Shown in pieces: positions 45,797 through 53,789 of a stretch of 54,201 nucleotides of DNA. This DNA comes from Persephonella sp. (GTDB lineage Bacteria; Aquificota; Aquificia; Aquificales; Hydrogenothermaceae). A model generated the notes under the pieces. That model did not search any database and was not told the DNA's origin. It saw nothing but the letters and a program-made list of their open reading frames with translations. A program made the position numbers and the translations under genes. How positions within the stretch are numbered: position 1 is the first letter of the stretch; each line of letters opens with the position of its first letter. The stretch covers positions 1 to 54,201 of the forward strand of contig NZ_JALVTW010000007.1 in assembly GCF_027023985.1 (NCBI RefSeq), read 5' to 3'.

Positions 45797-45976
45797 TTAG
45801 ACAGCAGGGGCATAATAACATCTTTTTGGAGATTGAATTTTACCTTCCTTTTTTAATTTCTTAATAACTTTGTCGACTTCCTTCTTATCTAAACCGGTAA
45901 TTTCTGCTATTTCCCCACTTTTCAATGGTTTACCGGCTTTTTCTAAGGCCTCTAAAACTTTTTCTTCCATAGACAT
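45797..45976 (-). CDS. Small winged-helix DNA-binding protein
   Basis: 59 residues, starting ATG with a strong GAGGAGG site. Translation reads as a compact winged helix: 'VLEALEKAGKPLKSGEIAEI', recognition helix 'TGLDKKEVDKVIKKLKKEG', wing 'KIQSPKRCYYAPAV' with one Cys. It resembles archaeal/bacterial MarR- or ArsR-like minimal regulators. It is divergent from iscU across 123 nt, so it may control that iron-sulfur operon, itself, or the ClC gene downstream. Confidence 0.7.
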   Translation of the reverse strand: MSMEEKVLEALEKAGKPLKSGEIAEITGLDKKEVDKVIKKLKKEGKIQSPKRCYYAPAV

Positions 45977-46099
45977 TTCAAACCTCCTCTAAAAAGCTTT
46001 ATAATTAATTTTCGTAAAGGAAGATATATGATTTAACTCATTGAGGGTATACATTATAAATAATAAATTGAAAGCAGAATAAAAATCGGAGGTATAACG

Positions 46100-46558
46100 A
46101 TGTTTGAATATACAGAAAAGGTAATGGATCACTTCATGAATCCAAGGAACTTGGGAGAAATACCTAATCCTGATGGATATGGACAGTGTGGTAACCCATC
46201 TTGTGGAGATGCAATGCTTTTTACAATAAAAGTAAACAAAGAAAATGATGTTATAGAAGATGTTAAATTCAAAACATTTGGATGTGGTTCTGCTATAGCA
46301 GTTTCTTCTGTTCTTACAGAAATGGTAAAAGGTAAGCCTATAGACTATGCACTTAACCTGACTTACAAAGAAATTTTTGAAGAGCTTGGGGGACTTCCTT
46401 CACAAAAAATACACTGCACAAACCTCGGACTTGAAACACTCCACGTTGCTATCAAGGACTACCTTCTGAAACAAGGTAGAGTTGAAGAAGCTAACAAAAT
46501 TCCTGATTGTATAGAAGAAGAGGAAGAAGAAGGTATTGACTTAGAACATATAGGGTAA
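46100..46558 (+). CDS. iscU: IscU/NifU N-terminal domain iron-sulfur scaffold
   Basis: 152 residues. All three cluster-ligand cysteines are present: 'GNPSCGDAM' (with the conserved Asp), 'FGCGSAIAVSS' and 'KIHCTNLGL'. The usual Hsc/Hsp70-binding LPPVK is replaced by 'LPSQK', as in NifU-type scaffolds. The C-terminus has an acidic extension. GGAGGT site before the ATG. The stop overlaps the next gene's start by one base. It heads a seven-gene operon of iron-sulfur and sulfur transfer genes. Confidence 0.95.
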   Translation: MFEYTEKVMDHFMNPRNLGEIPNPDGYGQCGNPSCGDAMLFTIKVNKENDVIEDVKFKTFGCGSAIAVSSVLTEMVKGKPIDYALNLTYKEIFEELGGLPSQKIHCTNLGLETLHVAIKDYLLKQGRVEEANKIPDCIEEEEEEGIDLEHIG

Positions 46559-46812
46559 TGGCCATGGAGAAAGACATTTTCTCAATGGATAAAGATACAA
46601 CAATATGCTTCTGCAATGATGTCTCTTTAGGGGAAATACTGCAGGCTATCCAGAATGGAGCCTGCACCCTTGATGATATTATGGATGCTACAGATGCAGG
46701 CACTGCCTGTGGTCTGTGTAAATCCCCTGAAGATGACCCAGATGGAGAAAGAGAAGTTCATTTAACAGAGATATTACAACAAGCTAAAGAAAAAGGTATA
46801 TGTCCAGAATAA
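46558..46812 (+). CDS. BFD-like [2Fe-2S] protein (NifU middle domain)
   Basis: 84 residues. Cysteines CxC ('ICFCNDVS') and CxxC ('TACGLCKS') match the BFD-like [2Fe-2S] domain, the permanent cluster domain at the centre of classical NifU. Here it is a separate protein, directly behind iscU. The C-terminus extends with 'HLTEILQQAKEKGI' and a fifth Cys in 'GICPE'. Probably an electron donor or permanent-cluster partner for scaffold loading. Confidence 0.88.
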   Translation: MAMEKDIFSMDKDTTICFCNDVSLGEILQAIQNGACTLDDIMDATDAGTACGLCKSPEDDPDGEREVHLTEILQQAKEKGICPE

Positions 46813-47858
46813 TGAAGGAAAAAAGAAGAGCAATAGCTTTATATTCAGGAGGTCTTGATAGCACATTAGCTATAAAACTAATTCAAAATCAAGGGATAGA
46901 TGTAGTTGCAGTTCATTTCTATACAGGCTTTTGTATCACGGAAACAAAAAGAAGAAGAGGCGAGAAAAAGCCAGACGGCTCACATTATATGAATCCGGCC
47001 TTAAAATATGCTGCAAAATACGGCTTCAAGCTGGAAATTGTTGATATTTCAGAAGAATATTTTGATATTGTTACTAATCCAAAATACGGATATGGGGCAA
47101 ATGTAAACCCTTGCATAGACTGTAGAGCCTTTATGTATAAAAAAGCAAAGGAATTAATGGATGAGTTTGATGCTGATTTTATAATCTCAGGGGAAGTTCT
47201 AAATCAAAGACCAATGAGCCAGCACCTTAAAGCTATGAAAATCATAGAAAGGGAAGCTGGAGTAGAAGGTCTTGTCCTGAAGCCTCTTTCTGCAAAAGTT
47301 CTACCTCCTACAATACCTGAAATAAAAGGCTGGGTTGATAGGGAAAAACTGGAAGGAATTGTAGGAAGAAGCAGAAAAAGGCAGTTTCAACTGGCAAAAG
47401 AACTTGGAATAGATGAATTTGAACAGCCTGCAGGTGGTTGCTGTTACTTAACAGATGAAAACTTTGCCAGAAAATATATGGAAACTTTATCAGTAGAAAA
47501 TAAAATAACAAGAGAAGACCTGTATCTGCTTACCATTGGAAGACATTTCAGACTTCCTACAGGAACAAAAGTTGTAGTTTCCCGTAATGAAGGAGAAGGT
47601 AATTTCATAAGAGGATTGAAGAAAAATTACTGGTTCTTTGAGCCAATTGGAAAAGGTGCAGTTGCCATAGCAAAAACAATAGAAAATAGGGATTTAACTC
47701 AGGAAGAAATTAAAGATATAGCAAATTTGGTAGCAAGATACTCTAAAACAGATGAAAATGGTAAAATAAATATAAAATGGACATCCCCTACAGGGGTAGA
47801 GGGCATTACCGAAGGTCAAAGACTACAAGAAGAAATATTAGAAAGCTGGAGGATATAA
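46812..47858 (+). CDS. PP-loop ATPase, tRNA-thiolation-like (ThiI/MnmA-related with DUF814-type tail)
   Basis: 348 residues. N-terminal PP-loop 'LYSGGLDSTLA' for adenylation, then 'NPCIDCRAFMYKKAKE' (CxxC) and 'AGGCCYLTD'. These cysteines are arranged like the catalytic or cluster cysteines of tRNA thiolases. The C-terminal ~120 residues ('REDLYLLTIGRHFRLPTGTKVVV') look like the NFACT-R/DUF814-type domain. The role is probably tRNA uridine thiolation fed by neighbouring TusA. Start: ATG 46812 gives a TAATG overlap with the previous gene; ATG 46800, four codons earlier, is also possible. Confidence 0.8.
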   Translation: MKEKRRAIALYSGGLDSTLAIKLIQNQGIDVVAVHFYTGFCITETKRRRGEKKPDGSHYMNPALKYAAKYGFKLEIVDISEEYFDIVTNPKYGYGANVNPCIDCRAFMYKKAKELMDEFDADFIISGEVLNQRPMSQHLKAMKIIEREAGVEGLVLKPLSAKVLPPTIPEIKGWVDREKLEGIVGRSRKRQFQLAKELGIDEFEQPAGGCCYLTDENFARKYMETLSVENKITREDLYLLTIGRHFRLPTGTKVVVSRNEGEGNFIRGLKKNYWFFEPIGKGAVAIAKTIENRDLTQEEIKDIANLVARYSKTDENGKINIKWTSPTGVEGITEGQRLQEEILESWRI

Positions 47859-48106
47859 TGGATTTAGAAAATATAAAACCTGATATTACCCATGATGCAA
47901 CAGGGACTTTTTGCCCAATCCCTATAACAGAACTTGCAAAAGTGATGAAACAGGCTAAAAAAGGACAGATTGTTGAACTTCTTGCAGATGATGAAGGAGC
48001 TATTCAGGACGTTCCTGCATGGTGTGAAACAACAGGAAATGAGTTTTTAGGATATAAAGAAGAAGATGGCGTATATGTATTTTATGTAAAGAAAACTCAG
48101 GACTGA
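47858..48106 (+). CDS. tusA: TusA-family sulfur carrier
   Basis: 82 residues. 'ATGTFCPIPITELAKVM' carries the CPxP motif whose Cys accepts persulfide. A beta/alpha sandwich follows ('GQIVELLADDEGAIQDVPAWCETTGNEF') with a second Cys common in the family. It starts inside the preceding stop (TAATG) and its stop overlaps the following start, so translation is coupled. Likely relays sulfur to the PP-loop protein or to respiratory sulfur metabolism. Confidence 0.93.
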   Translation: MDLENIKPDITHDATGTFCPIPITELAKVMKQAKKGQIVELLADDEGAIQDVPAWCETTGNEFLGYKEEDGVYVFYVKKTQD

Positions 48107-48360
48107 TGAACATGAAAATAACAGAAGATATGAAAGTTTTCCATCTGCTTGAAGAATTTCCTGAGAGCGAAGAAATAGTTAAAAAATATTTCGGGTATTT
48201 TTACGAAAAAAAATTAGAAGATATAGCACTAAAAAGATTGAGCATAAAAGGTGCTTTCAATGTTTTAAACATACCCGAAGAAGACAGACAAAAATTTTTT
48301 CAGGAACTTCAAGAAAAATTAGGTGTTGAAGTTCCTAAAATCAGTATGGAGAAAGAGTGA
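48106..48360 (+). CDS. DUF1858-like small protein
   Basis: 84 residues (or 82 from the second ATG). The 'ITEDMKVFHLLEEFPESEEIVKKYFG' start matches DUF1858, the small helical domain found in ScdA-type iron-sulfur repair proteins and hybrid-cluster-associated proteins, in which a cysteine is often present; none is visible here. Embedded in the sulfur operon with overlapping start and stop codons. Function unknown, probably an accessory to scaffold proteins. Confidence 0.7.
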   Translation: MNMKITEDMKVFHLLEEFPESEEIVKKYFGYFYEKKLEDIALKRLSIKGAFNVLNIPEEDRQKFFQELQEKLGVEVPKISMEKE

Positions 48361-48614
48361 TGGTTAAAACAAGAGAGCAAGAAGTAGAAAATGTTTTAGA
48401 AATGATTAGACCTGCTTTAGCATTGGATATGGGGGATATTAAACTTGTAAAAGTAGAAGATGATACTGTTTATCTTGAACTTCTTGGAGCCTGCTCTACA
48501 TGTCCGGTGCCTGATATAACAATGAAGGATGTTATTATAGTAGCGATTAAGAACTTCTTACCATGGGTTAAAAAGGTTCATATTGGACAACATAAATTTG
48601 AAATACAAACATGA
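48360..48614 (+). CDS. NifU C-terminal-domain iron-sulfur scaffold (Nfu type)
   Basis: 84 residues. 'LLGACSTCPVPDITMKDVI' contains the CxxC that holds a [4Fe-4S] cluster between two Nfu monomers. This is the third NifU domain, again a separate gene. ATG 48360 overlaps the previous TGA; a GTG one codon earlier is the alternative. Its stop overlaps aroE by 4 nt. Confidence 0.92.
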   Translation: MVKTREQEVENVLEMIRPALALDMGDIKLVKVEDDTVYLELLGACSTCPVPDITMKDVIIVAIKNFLPWVKKVHIGQHKFEIQT

Positions 48615-49459
48615 GTAATGTTTTAGTAGACGGGGAAACAGAAGTTTACGGGATAATAGGTTATCCTGTCCGACATTCAAAGTCCCCCCAATTCCAAACC
48701 GCCGCATTCCAAGCCCTCGGTATAAATGCGGTCTATCTTCCTTTTCAAGTTAGACCTGAAGACCTTCAAAAAGCAATAAATGGCATAAAAGCCCTATCAA
48801 TCAAAGGAATCAATGTTACCGTTCCACACAAAGAAGAAGTCATAAAATATCTGGATGAAATATCAGAAGAAGTTGAATATATAGGTGCCTGCAATACGAT
48901 TAAAAATATAGATGGATATTTGCAGGGATTTAACACAGATGCCTATGGATTTATAGAAGGTCTTAAGGAGCTTACCCCTGATTTTGCAGATAAAGAATTT
49001 CTTGTGATTGGCGCAGGAGGAGCTTCAAGAGCTGTTGTTTACGGACTTATAAAATCTGGAGTTCAAAAAATAATACTTGCCAATAGAACCGTTAAAAAAG
49101 CAGAAGAAATTGTATCTGATTTTAAAAAATTAAATAGATTTATTGAAGAAATCATAGAAGTTATTCCTCTTAATCAGATAGAGAATCATCTAAAAGAAGT
49201 AGATATTATCGTAAATACAACCTCAATTGGTCTAAAAGATGAAGACCCACCATTATTTGATTACTCCAAAATAGAAAAAAGACATATTATTGTAGATATT
49301 ATTTACAAAAAAACAAAACTGCTTCAGGCAGCAGAAGAGAAAGGTTGCCTTTATCAAGATGGACTTCCTATGCTTCTTTATCAGGGGGCAAAGGCATTTG
49401 AGATATGGACAGGCCAAAGAGCCCCAATCGAAGTAATGAGGGAAATTTTATCCAAATAA
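48611..49459 (+). CDS. aroE: Shikimate dehydrogenase
   Basis: 282 residues. NADP-dependent reduction of 3-dehydroshikimate. 'GYPVRHSKSPQFQTAAF' (shikimate-binding SxS), 'GINVTVPHKEEV' (catalytic Lys in NVTxPxK), 'GCNTIKN'-like, 'DAYGF', Rossmann 'IGAGGASRAVVYGL', 'ANRTVKKAEE', and 'DGLPMLLYQGAKAFEIWTG' are visible. It closes the sulfur operon with a 4-nt overlap, metabolically unrelated to it. Confidence 0.96.
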   Translation: MSNVLVDGETEVYGIIGYPVRHSKSPQFQTAAFQALGINAVYLPFQVRPEDLQKAINGIKALSIKGINVTVPHKEEVIKYLDEISEEVEYIGACNTIKNIDGYLQGFNTDAYGFIEGLKELTPDFADKEFLVIGAGGASRAVVYGLIKSGVQKIILANRTVKKAEEIVSDFKKLNRFIEEIIEVIPLNQIENHLKEVDIIVNTTSIGLKDEDPPLFDYSKIEKRHIIVDIIYKKTKLLQAAEEKGCLYQDGLPMLLYQGAKAFEIWTGQRAPIEVMREILSK

Positions 49460-49461
49460 AC

Positions 49462-49483
49462 CTAAGACAGTGTATTGTCTTAG
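49462..49483. terminator. Convergent terminator hairpin
   Basis: Perfect 8-bp stem CTAAGACA / TGTCTTAG with a 6-nt loop between aroE (+) and the NuoB-like gene (-). The latter's stop codon lies in the right arm. A short T-rich tail follows on the plus side. Confidence 0.7.
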
Positions 49484-50004
49484 TCTTTATCAGGAAATTT
49501 TTCTTCCAGTAGCTTTAAAACTCCAGAAATAATATCTATAGGCTCAGGAGGACAGCCTTTTATCCATACATCAACAGGAAGTTTATCCTGAATACCGTCC
49601 ATTGTGGCATAACTTCCTTTAAAAACTCCGCCATCTAAAACACAATCTCCAACTGCTATAACAAATTTAGGCTCTGGCACATTTTCATAAGCTCTTAAGA
49701 CTGCTTTATACATATTTCTTGTCATACAACCTGTTATCATAATTGCATCTGCATGCTTAGGAGAGGCAACAAATTTTATCCCAAATCTTTCCACATCATA
49801 ATAGGGATTTGATAAGGCGGAAATTTCATACTCACAGGCATTACAGGAACCGCTGTCAACCTCTCTTATCGCAAAACTCCTTTGAAAATATTTATCAATC
49901 TTTTCCTTTAGCTTTTTACCTAAAATCTCAACATTTTCATCTCTTACCTGTATATCCTCCGACTTTATTCCTTCTTTAAGCCTTATTTTTAGTATATTAA
50001 ACAT
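49480..50004 (-). CDS. Small subunit of group 4 hydrogenase-like complex (NuoB/HyfI type)
   Basis: 174 residues. The N2-type [4Fe-4S] ligands of the NuoB family are present: CxxC in 'SGSCNACEYE', then Cys in 'ITGCMTRN' and in 'KGCPPEPIDI'. An extra N-terminal ~50 residues precede the domain, as in HyfI/EchC. It would connect ferredoxin electrons to the large subunit. Good GGAGGAG site. It is separated from the large subunit gene by a toxin-antitoxin-like pair on the other strand. Confidence 0.9.
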   Translation of the reverse strand: MFNILKIRLKEGIKSEDIQVRDENVEILGKKLKEKIDKYFQRSFAIREVDSGSCNACEYEISALSNPYYDVERFGIKFVASPKHADAIMITGCMTRNMYKAVLRAYENVPEPKFVIAVGDCVLDGGVFKGSYATMDGIQDKLPVDVWIKGCPPEPIDIISGVLKLLEEKFPDKD

Positions 50005-50086
50005 CTCTCCTCCTGATTTTTTACATTGTAAATATATAGTTTTGCTTCTATTTTATTATTATAATTTAAAAAATTGTTAACTGAAA

Positions 50087-50290
50087 ATGGTAAGCGTGAT
50101 GAAAACATTAAATTTGAAAATTAGCGATAAACTTTATCGGGAAATTGAAATTTTAAGTAAAGAAAAAGGAAAAAATCCTGACGAAGTAGCAGTAGAGTTA
50201 TTATCACAGGCTATAGAAGAAGATATTTTTTTGAAAAAAGCTAAAAAGATTATAGAAGAAGAAAAAAATTTACTAAAGAAACTTGCTTAA
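50087..50290 (+). CDS. Ribbon-helix-helix-type antitoxin candidate
   Basis: 67 residues, or 63 from ATG 50099, which gives a more typical start 'MKTLNLKISDKLYREIEILS'. The pattern beta strand, then 'ISDKLYREIEILSKEKGKNPDEVAVELLSQAI' fits a MetJ/Arc/CopG ribbon-helix-helix. A charged helical tail (EEEKNLLKKLA) could neutralise the toxin. The stop is immediately followed by the Fic/Doc ATG with no gap, typical for toxin-antitoxin pairs. Antitoxin role is inferred from position. Confidence 0.7.
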   Translation: MVSVMKTLNLKISDKLYREIEILSKEKGKNPDEVAVELLSQAIEEDIFLKKAKKIIEEEKNLLKKLA

Positions 50291-50674
50291 ATGTTTTCTC
50301 CTAAACTGATAGAAGAAATTCATAAGGAAATAATCCGTTCTACAGGTGGAAGCTTTGGTATTAGGGATGAAAATCTTCTTGAAAGTTCTTTAAAAGTTCC
50401 TTTTCAAACCTTTGGTAAAGAAGATTTATATAAAACTCCTATAGAGAAAGCTGCAAAATTACTGGAAACCATTATAAAAAACTATCCCTTTGTTGATGGA
50501 AACAAAAGAGTTGCCTATGTCCTCTTTAGATTATTTTTAGAAGAAAATGGATATGTTTTAACTGCCACAGAAGAAGAAAAATATAACCTGATTATGAGTA
50601 TAGCCTCACATAAAATTTCTTACAAACAGATCATTGAATGGACAAGAAAGCATTCCAGTAAAGTTCAATCTTAA
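50291..50674 (+). CDS. Fic/Doc-family toxin-like protein
   Basis: 127 residues, Doc length. 'GSFGIRDENLLESSLKVPFQT' and the Fic motif 'NYPFVDGNKRVAY' are clear. In Doc and Fic enzymes the motif begins with a catalytic His (HxFxDGNKR); here it is Tyr65, while the nucleotide-binding Asp69, Gly70, Asn71, Lys72 and Arg73 remain. It may have lost or altered kinase/AMPylation activity. It follows the antitoxin without gap and is convergent with the hydrogenase-like large subunit gene. Confidence 0.85.
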   Translation: MFSPKLIEEIHKEIIRSTGGSFGIRDENLLESSLKVPFQTFGKEDLYKTPIEKAAKLLETIIKNYPFVDGNKRVAYVLFRLFLEENGYVLTATEEEKYNLIMSIASHKISYKQIIEWTRKHSSKVQS

Positions 50675-50765
50675 AATTTTTAGCTTTAAATCTTTTGTTA
50701 AACTCACAAAAAGGAGTTACCAAAATATCTGCTATAGTTAAAAATATATATGCTAAAAGTTTTTC

Positions 50766-52343
50766 TTAAAGGTCGTTTCCTGCGTAAGATAAATTAAGGC
50801 TTTTGTTAACCAATGGGAAGTCTGCAATAATATTTCCTAAAACTGCAAACTGGATTGTTTGCCAGTTGTGGAAAGAAGGGTCTCTTACTTTCCATCTAAA
50901 GATTTTCCCTTCTTCATCTGTCTGAACATAATGGATAATATCTCCTCTTTGTCCCTCTGCATATCCAAGAGTCCAGCTATTTTTCTTAATTTCTCCTAAA
51001 TCTGTTTTAATCTCTCCATCCGGTAAGTTTGCCAAACACTGACGGACTATTGAAATACTGTTTTCTAAATCAGATAGTCTTACTCTAAGCCTTGCATAAA
51101 CATCTCCTTCTTTAAGGACAATACTATCAAACTTTAACCTGTCATATACAAGATAAGGATGTTCTTTTCTAATATCTGAGGACAATCCTGAAGCTCTTGC
51201 AGTGTATCCAACAGCGGATAAATCCTTAACAGTTTCATATTTTATCCTTCCTGTTGTTTCAAGTCTTTCAAGGATACTTGCATTATTGTGGAGTATATTT
51301 GCATACTCTTTGTATTTTTCTTCTATCTCATTTAGTTTGTGTTTTAGCATTGCGATTTTTTCATTGTCTAAGTCTATATTTACTCCGCCAAGGGTAAGAA
51401 CACCTTTATTAAATCTGCTTCCAGATAAAGCTTTATTGAGCCTCATCAGGTCTTCTTTTAAAATGAATACTCCCTGAGCTCCAAATGTATAACCAACATC
51501 CTGAAACAGCCATGCAAAATCATTTAGATTACACATTATTCTTTCAAGCTCAGCAAAGATAACTCTGAGATGTTTTGCCCTTTCTGGAATTTCGGTGTTT
51601 GATAGTTTTTCAATAGCCTGAACGTATGCAAGGGTATGGGCAAAACTGTGGTCTCCTGAAATTTTATCTGTGTATTGTAGAACCTCTTCTGGCGTTTTCC
51701 CTTCTGCAAGTTTTTCTATTCCTCTATGTTTCCAGAAATGCCTTATTTCAAGTTGTAGTATAGGCTCTCCTGCAAGATGAAATCTAAAATGTCCCGGCTC
51801 AATAATTCCTGCGTGGATTGGCCCTACAAGTATGTTAAATACGCCTTCTCCTTTTACTTTTTTATACTCATACTCTCCGTATTTCATAAACTTTGGCCTT
51901 TTGTCCCATGGATAATCTTTTCTAAGTGGATACTCATCCTGAGGAAAATTTTCAGGATATTTCATCAAAGGTCTTAAATCTGGGTGATTAAGTGGAACAA
52001 GCCCAAACATATCGTGGATTTCCCTTTCATACCAGTTTAGAGCAGGAATGTTGTTTGACAGGGAAACAAATCTTTCTTTAACTTCTATTTGGAGAACGAA
52101 AAATATATTTTTTTTGTGGTATGAATAAACATACTTTATCTTGAATGTGTCATCTTTTTCTCTTTCATCTGTGCATACGACGGTAGCAAGCTCACAGTCT
52201 AAATCTCTGAAAATATAAATTGAGATAGGAGCAAGGTTATGGGGTTTAAAAGAAATTACAACTTCGTTGTCGCTGTTCATGTATATATCATCAATTTTGT
52301 CTTTTATAGGTTCTAAAAGCTCCCATACTTCTTCCTTTGTCAT
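50766..52343 (-). CDS. Fused NuoC-NuoD-like large subunit without NiFe ligands
   Basis: 525 residues. N-terminal NuoC-type domain (~1-145, 'NWYEREIHDMFGLVPLNHPDLRPL'-like) fused to a NuoD/[NiFe]-hydrogenase large-subunit domain, as in HyfG/HycE. The [NiFe] ligand motifs are lost: in the proximal motif, where hydrogenases read CGIC before 'GFAHS', residues 229-232 are SGDH before 'SFAHT'; the distal DPCxxC aligns with residues 517-522, NLSYAG. It cannot hold a NiFe centre. It belongs with energy-converting-hydrogenase-related (Ehr) complexes. 3 nt after the HyfF-type gene. Confidence 0.9.
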   Translation of the reverse strand: MTKEEVWELLEPIKDKIDDIYMNSDNEVVISFKPHNLAPISIYIFRDLDCELATVVCTDEREKDDTFKIKYVYSYHKKNIFFVLQIEVKERFVSLSNNIPALNWYEREIHDMFGLVPLNHPDLRPLMKYPENFPQDEYPLRKDYPWDKRPKFMKYGEYEYKKVKGEGVFNILVGPIHAGIIEPGHFRFHLAGEPILQLEIRHFWKHRGIEKLAEGKTPEEVLQYTDKISGDHSFAHTLAYVQAIEKLSNTEIPERAKHLRVIFAELERIMCNLNDFAWLFQDVGYTFGAQGVFILKEDLMRLNKALSGSRFNKGVLTLGGVNIDLDNEKIAMLKHKLNEIEEKYKEYANILHNNASILERLETTGRIKYETVKDLSAVGYTARASGLSSDIRKEHPYLVYDRLKFDSIVLKEGDVYARLRVRLSDLENSISIVRQCLANLPDGEIKTDLGEIKKNSWTLGYAEGQRGDIIHYVQTDEEGKIFRWKVRDPSFHNWQTIQFAVLGNIIADFPLVNKSLNLSYAGNDL

Positions 52344-52346
52344 TTT

Positions 52347-53789
52347 CTACCTCACTATCTGGTCAATATTTTTAAATAAAATGTTTATCTTCTCTGGAAT
52401 ATAAAAAGTAAGAACAACGCAGATAATAACCAGTATCAGCATTGGAATAATCATCCATGGGTTTTCTGATTTTTTCTCCTTATTTGGCTCTCCCATTAAC
52501 ATCTGTGAAAAGTGGTAAACGAAACCGCCAAATATCAGGATTAATAGGGCTATAAGAATAATAGCCTGCCATACATAGCCTTCTTTAAAAGCTGACATAA
52601 AGACTAAAAACTCGCTGGCAAAGATATTAAAAGGTGGAGTACCTGTTATTGCCAGCACACCTAAAAGCATTAGTCCAGCAGTAATAGGTAATGTTTTAAA
52701 AAGTCCTTTTATCTCAAAAAAGTTTTTTGTATGGAAATTTGTTAAAACAGAACCTACAGAGAAAAACATAAGTCCTTTTACAAAAGCGTGATTTAAAAGG
52801 TGGAAAATACCTGCAAAAATTGCAAGCTTTGTGTTTATTCCGAAGGCAAAGGCAATAATTCCCATATGCTCCATTGTTGAATAAGCAAGAAGCCTTTTGT
52901 AATCAATCTGTTTGATTATGAATATGGAAGCCACAAAAACGGTGAATATTCCAAATATTACCAAAAGCTGGGCTCCAAAATCCCCAACTCCTGCTTTGTT
53001 TAAAATCGCTTCTACTCTGATTATTGAGTAAAAAGCACAGTTTAGTAAAACTCCAGACATTAAAGCACTAATAGGTGTAGGAGCTTGCGAGTGTGCATCA
53101 GGAAGCCAGAAATGAAGTGGAGCAAGTCCCATTTTTGTTCCAAAGCCAACTAAAACAAATATAAATGCAAGTTTTAAAAGAAATGGATTTATGAAAGATG
53201 CAATATTTATAATTTCTGTCCAGTTTAAAGCATCAAGCTCATATCCAAGCTTACCTGAAACGCTAAAATACAGAATTATTATTCCAAAAAGAGCAAGGGC
53301 AATTCCTACAGAACAAAGGATGATATACTTCCAGCCTGCCTCTACAGCCTCCCTGTTTCTGTAAAAACTGATAAGGAGAGCCGTTGCAAGGGTTGTTCCT
53401 TCTATGGCAATCCATAAAATACCAAAGTTGTTTGACAATGAAACCAGAAGCATTGCAAAAATAAAGGCATTCATCCAAAAGTAAAATTCCCGAACCTTTT
53501 TCTCAGGAAGACCATGCTCAACTTCCTTTTTCATATAGCCAATTGAATAAATAGAAGTCAAAAATGAAAGGCCTGTTATAACAAGCAGTAAAACTCCGTT
53601 TAAAGCATCTAAAAAAAGCAGATTATTAAGTTCAAAAATCTGCTTGTCTTGAATTACTTTACCAATTAAAAACCATGATATTGTTAAATTTACAAAAGAA
53701 ACCAAAATCTGCAGGTAATAAGTAAACCTTAGCGGCAAAAAATATGAAAAAACAGCCCAGATAAGCTGAAGTAGCAGAATTATTTTCAT
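52347..53789 (-). CDS. HyfF/NuoL-N-type proton-translocating membrane subunit
   Basis: 480 residues with about 13-14 membrane helices. Family signatures: 'GFGTKMGLAPLHFWLPDAHSQAPTPISALMSG' region (residues ~215-250; key Lys and His), 'QIDYKRLLAYSTMEHMGIIAFA' and a later 'HLLNHAFVKGLMFFSVG'. Homologous to antiporter-like subunits of complex I and Hyf hydrogenases, expected to pump H+ or Na+. Starts within the stop of the preceding 55-residue gene (ATGA). Confidence 0.93.
   Translation of the reverse strand: MKIILLLQLIWAVFSYFLPLRFTYYLQILVSFVNLTISWFLIGKVIQDKQIFELNNLLFLDALNGVLLLVITGLSFLTSIYSIGYMKKEVEHGLPEKKVREFYFWMNAFIFAMLLVSLSNNFGILWIAIEGTTLATALLISFYRNREAVEAGWKYIILCSVGIALALFGIIILYFSVSGKLGYELDALNWTEIINIASFINPFLLKLAFIFVLVGFGTKMGLAPLHFWLPDAHSQAPTPISALMSGVLLNCAFYSIIRVEAILNKAGVGDFGAQLLVIFGIFTVFVASIFIIKQIDYKRLLAYSTMEHMGIIAFAFGINTKLAIFAGIFHLLNHAFVKGLMFFSVGSVLTNFHTKNFFEIKGLFKTLPITAGLMLLGVLAITGTPPFNIFASEFLVFMSAFKEGYVWQAIILIALLILIFGGFVYHFSQMLMGEPNKEKKSENPWMIIPMLILVIICVVLTFYIPEKINILFKNIDQIVR

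Noticed and set aside
46021-46099. Promoter of iscU (TATAAA at 46055-46060)
   Set aside because: The -35 region (TTTAAC) fits poorly and I saw no clear regulator-binding site, so it was not listed as a feature.
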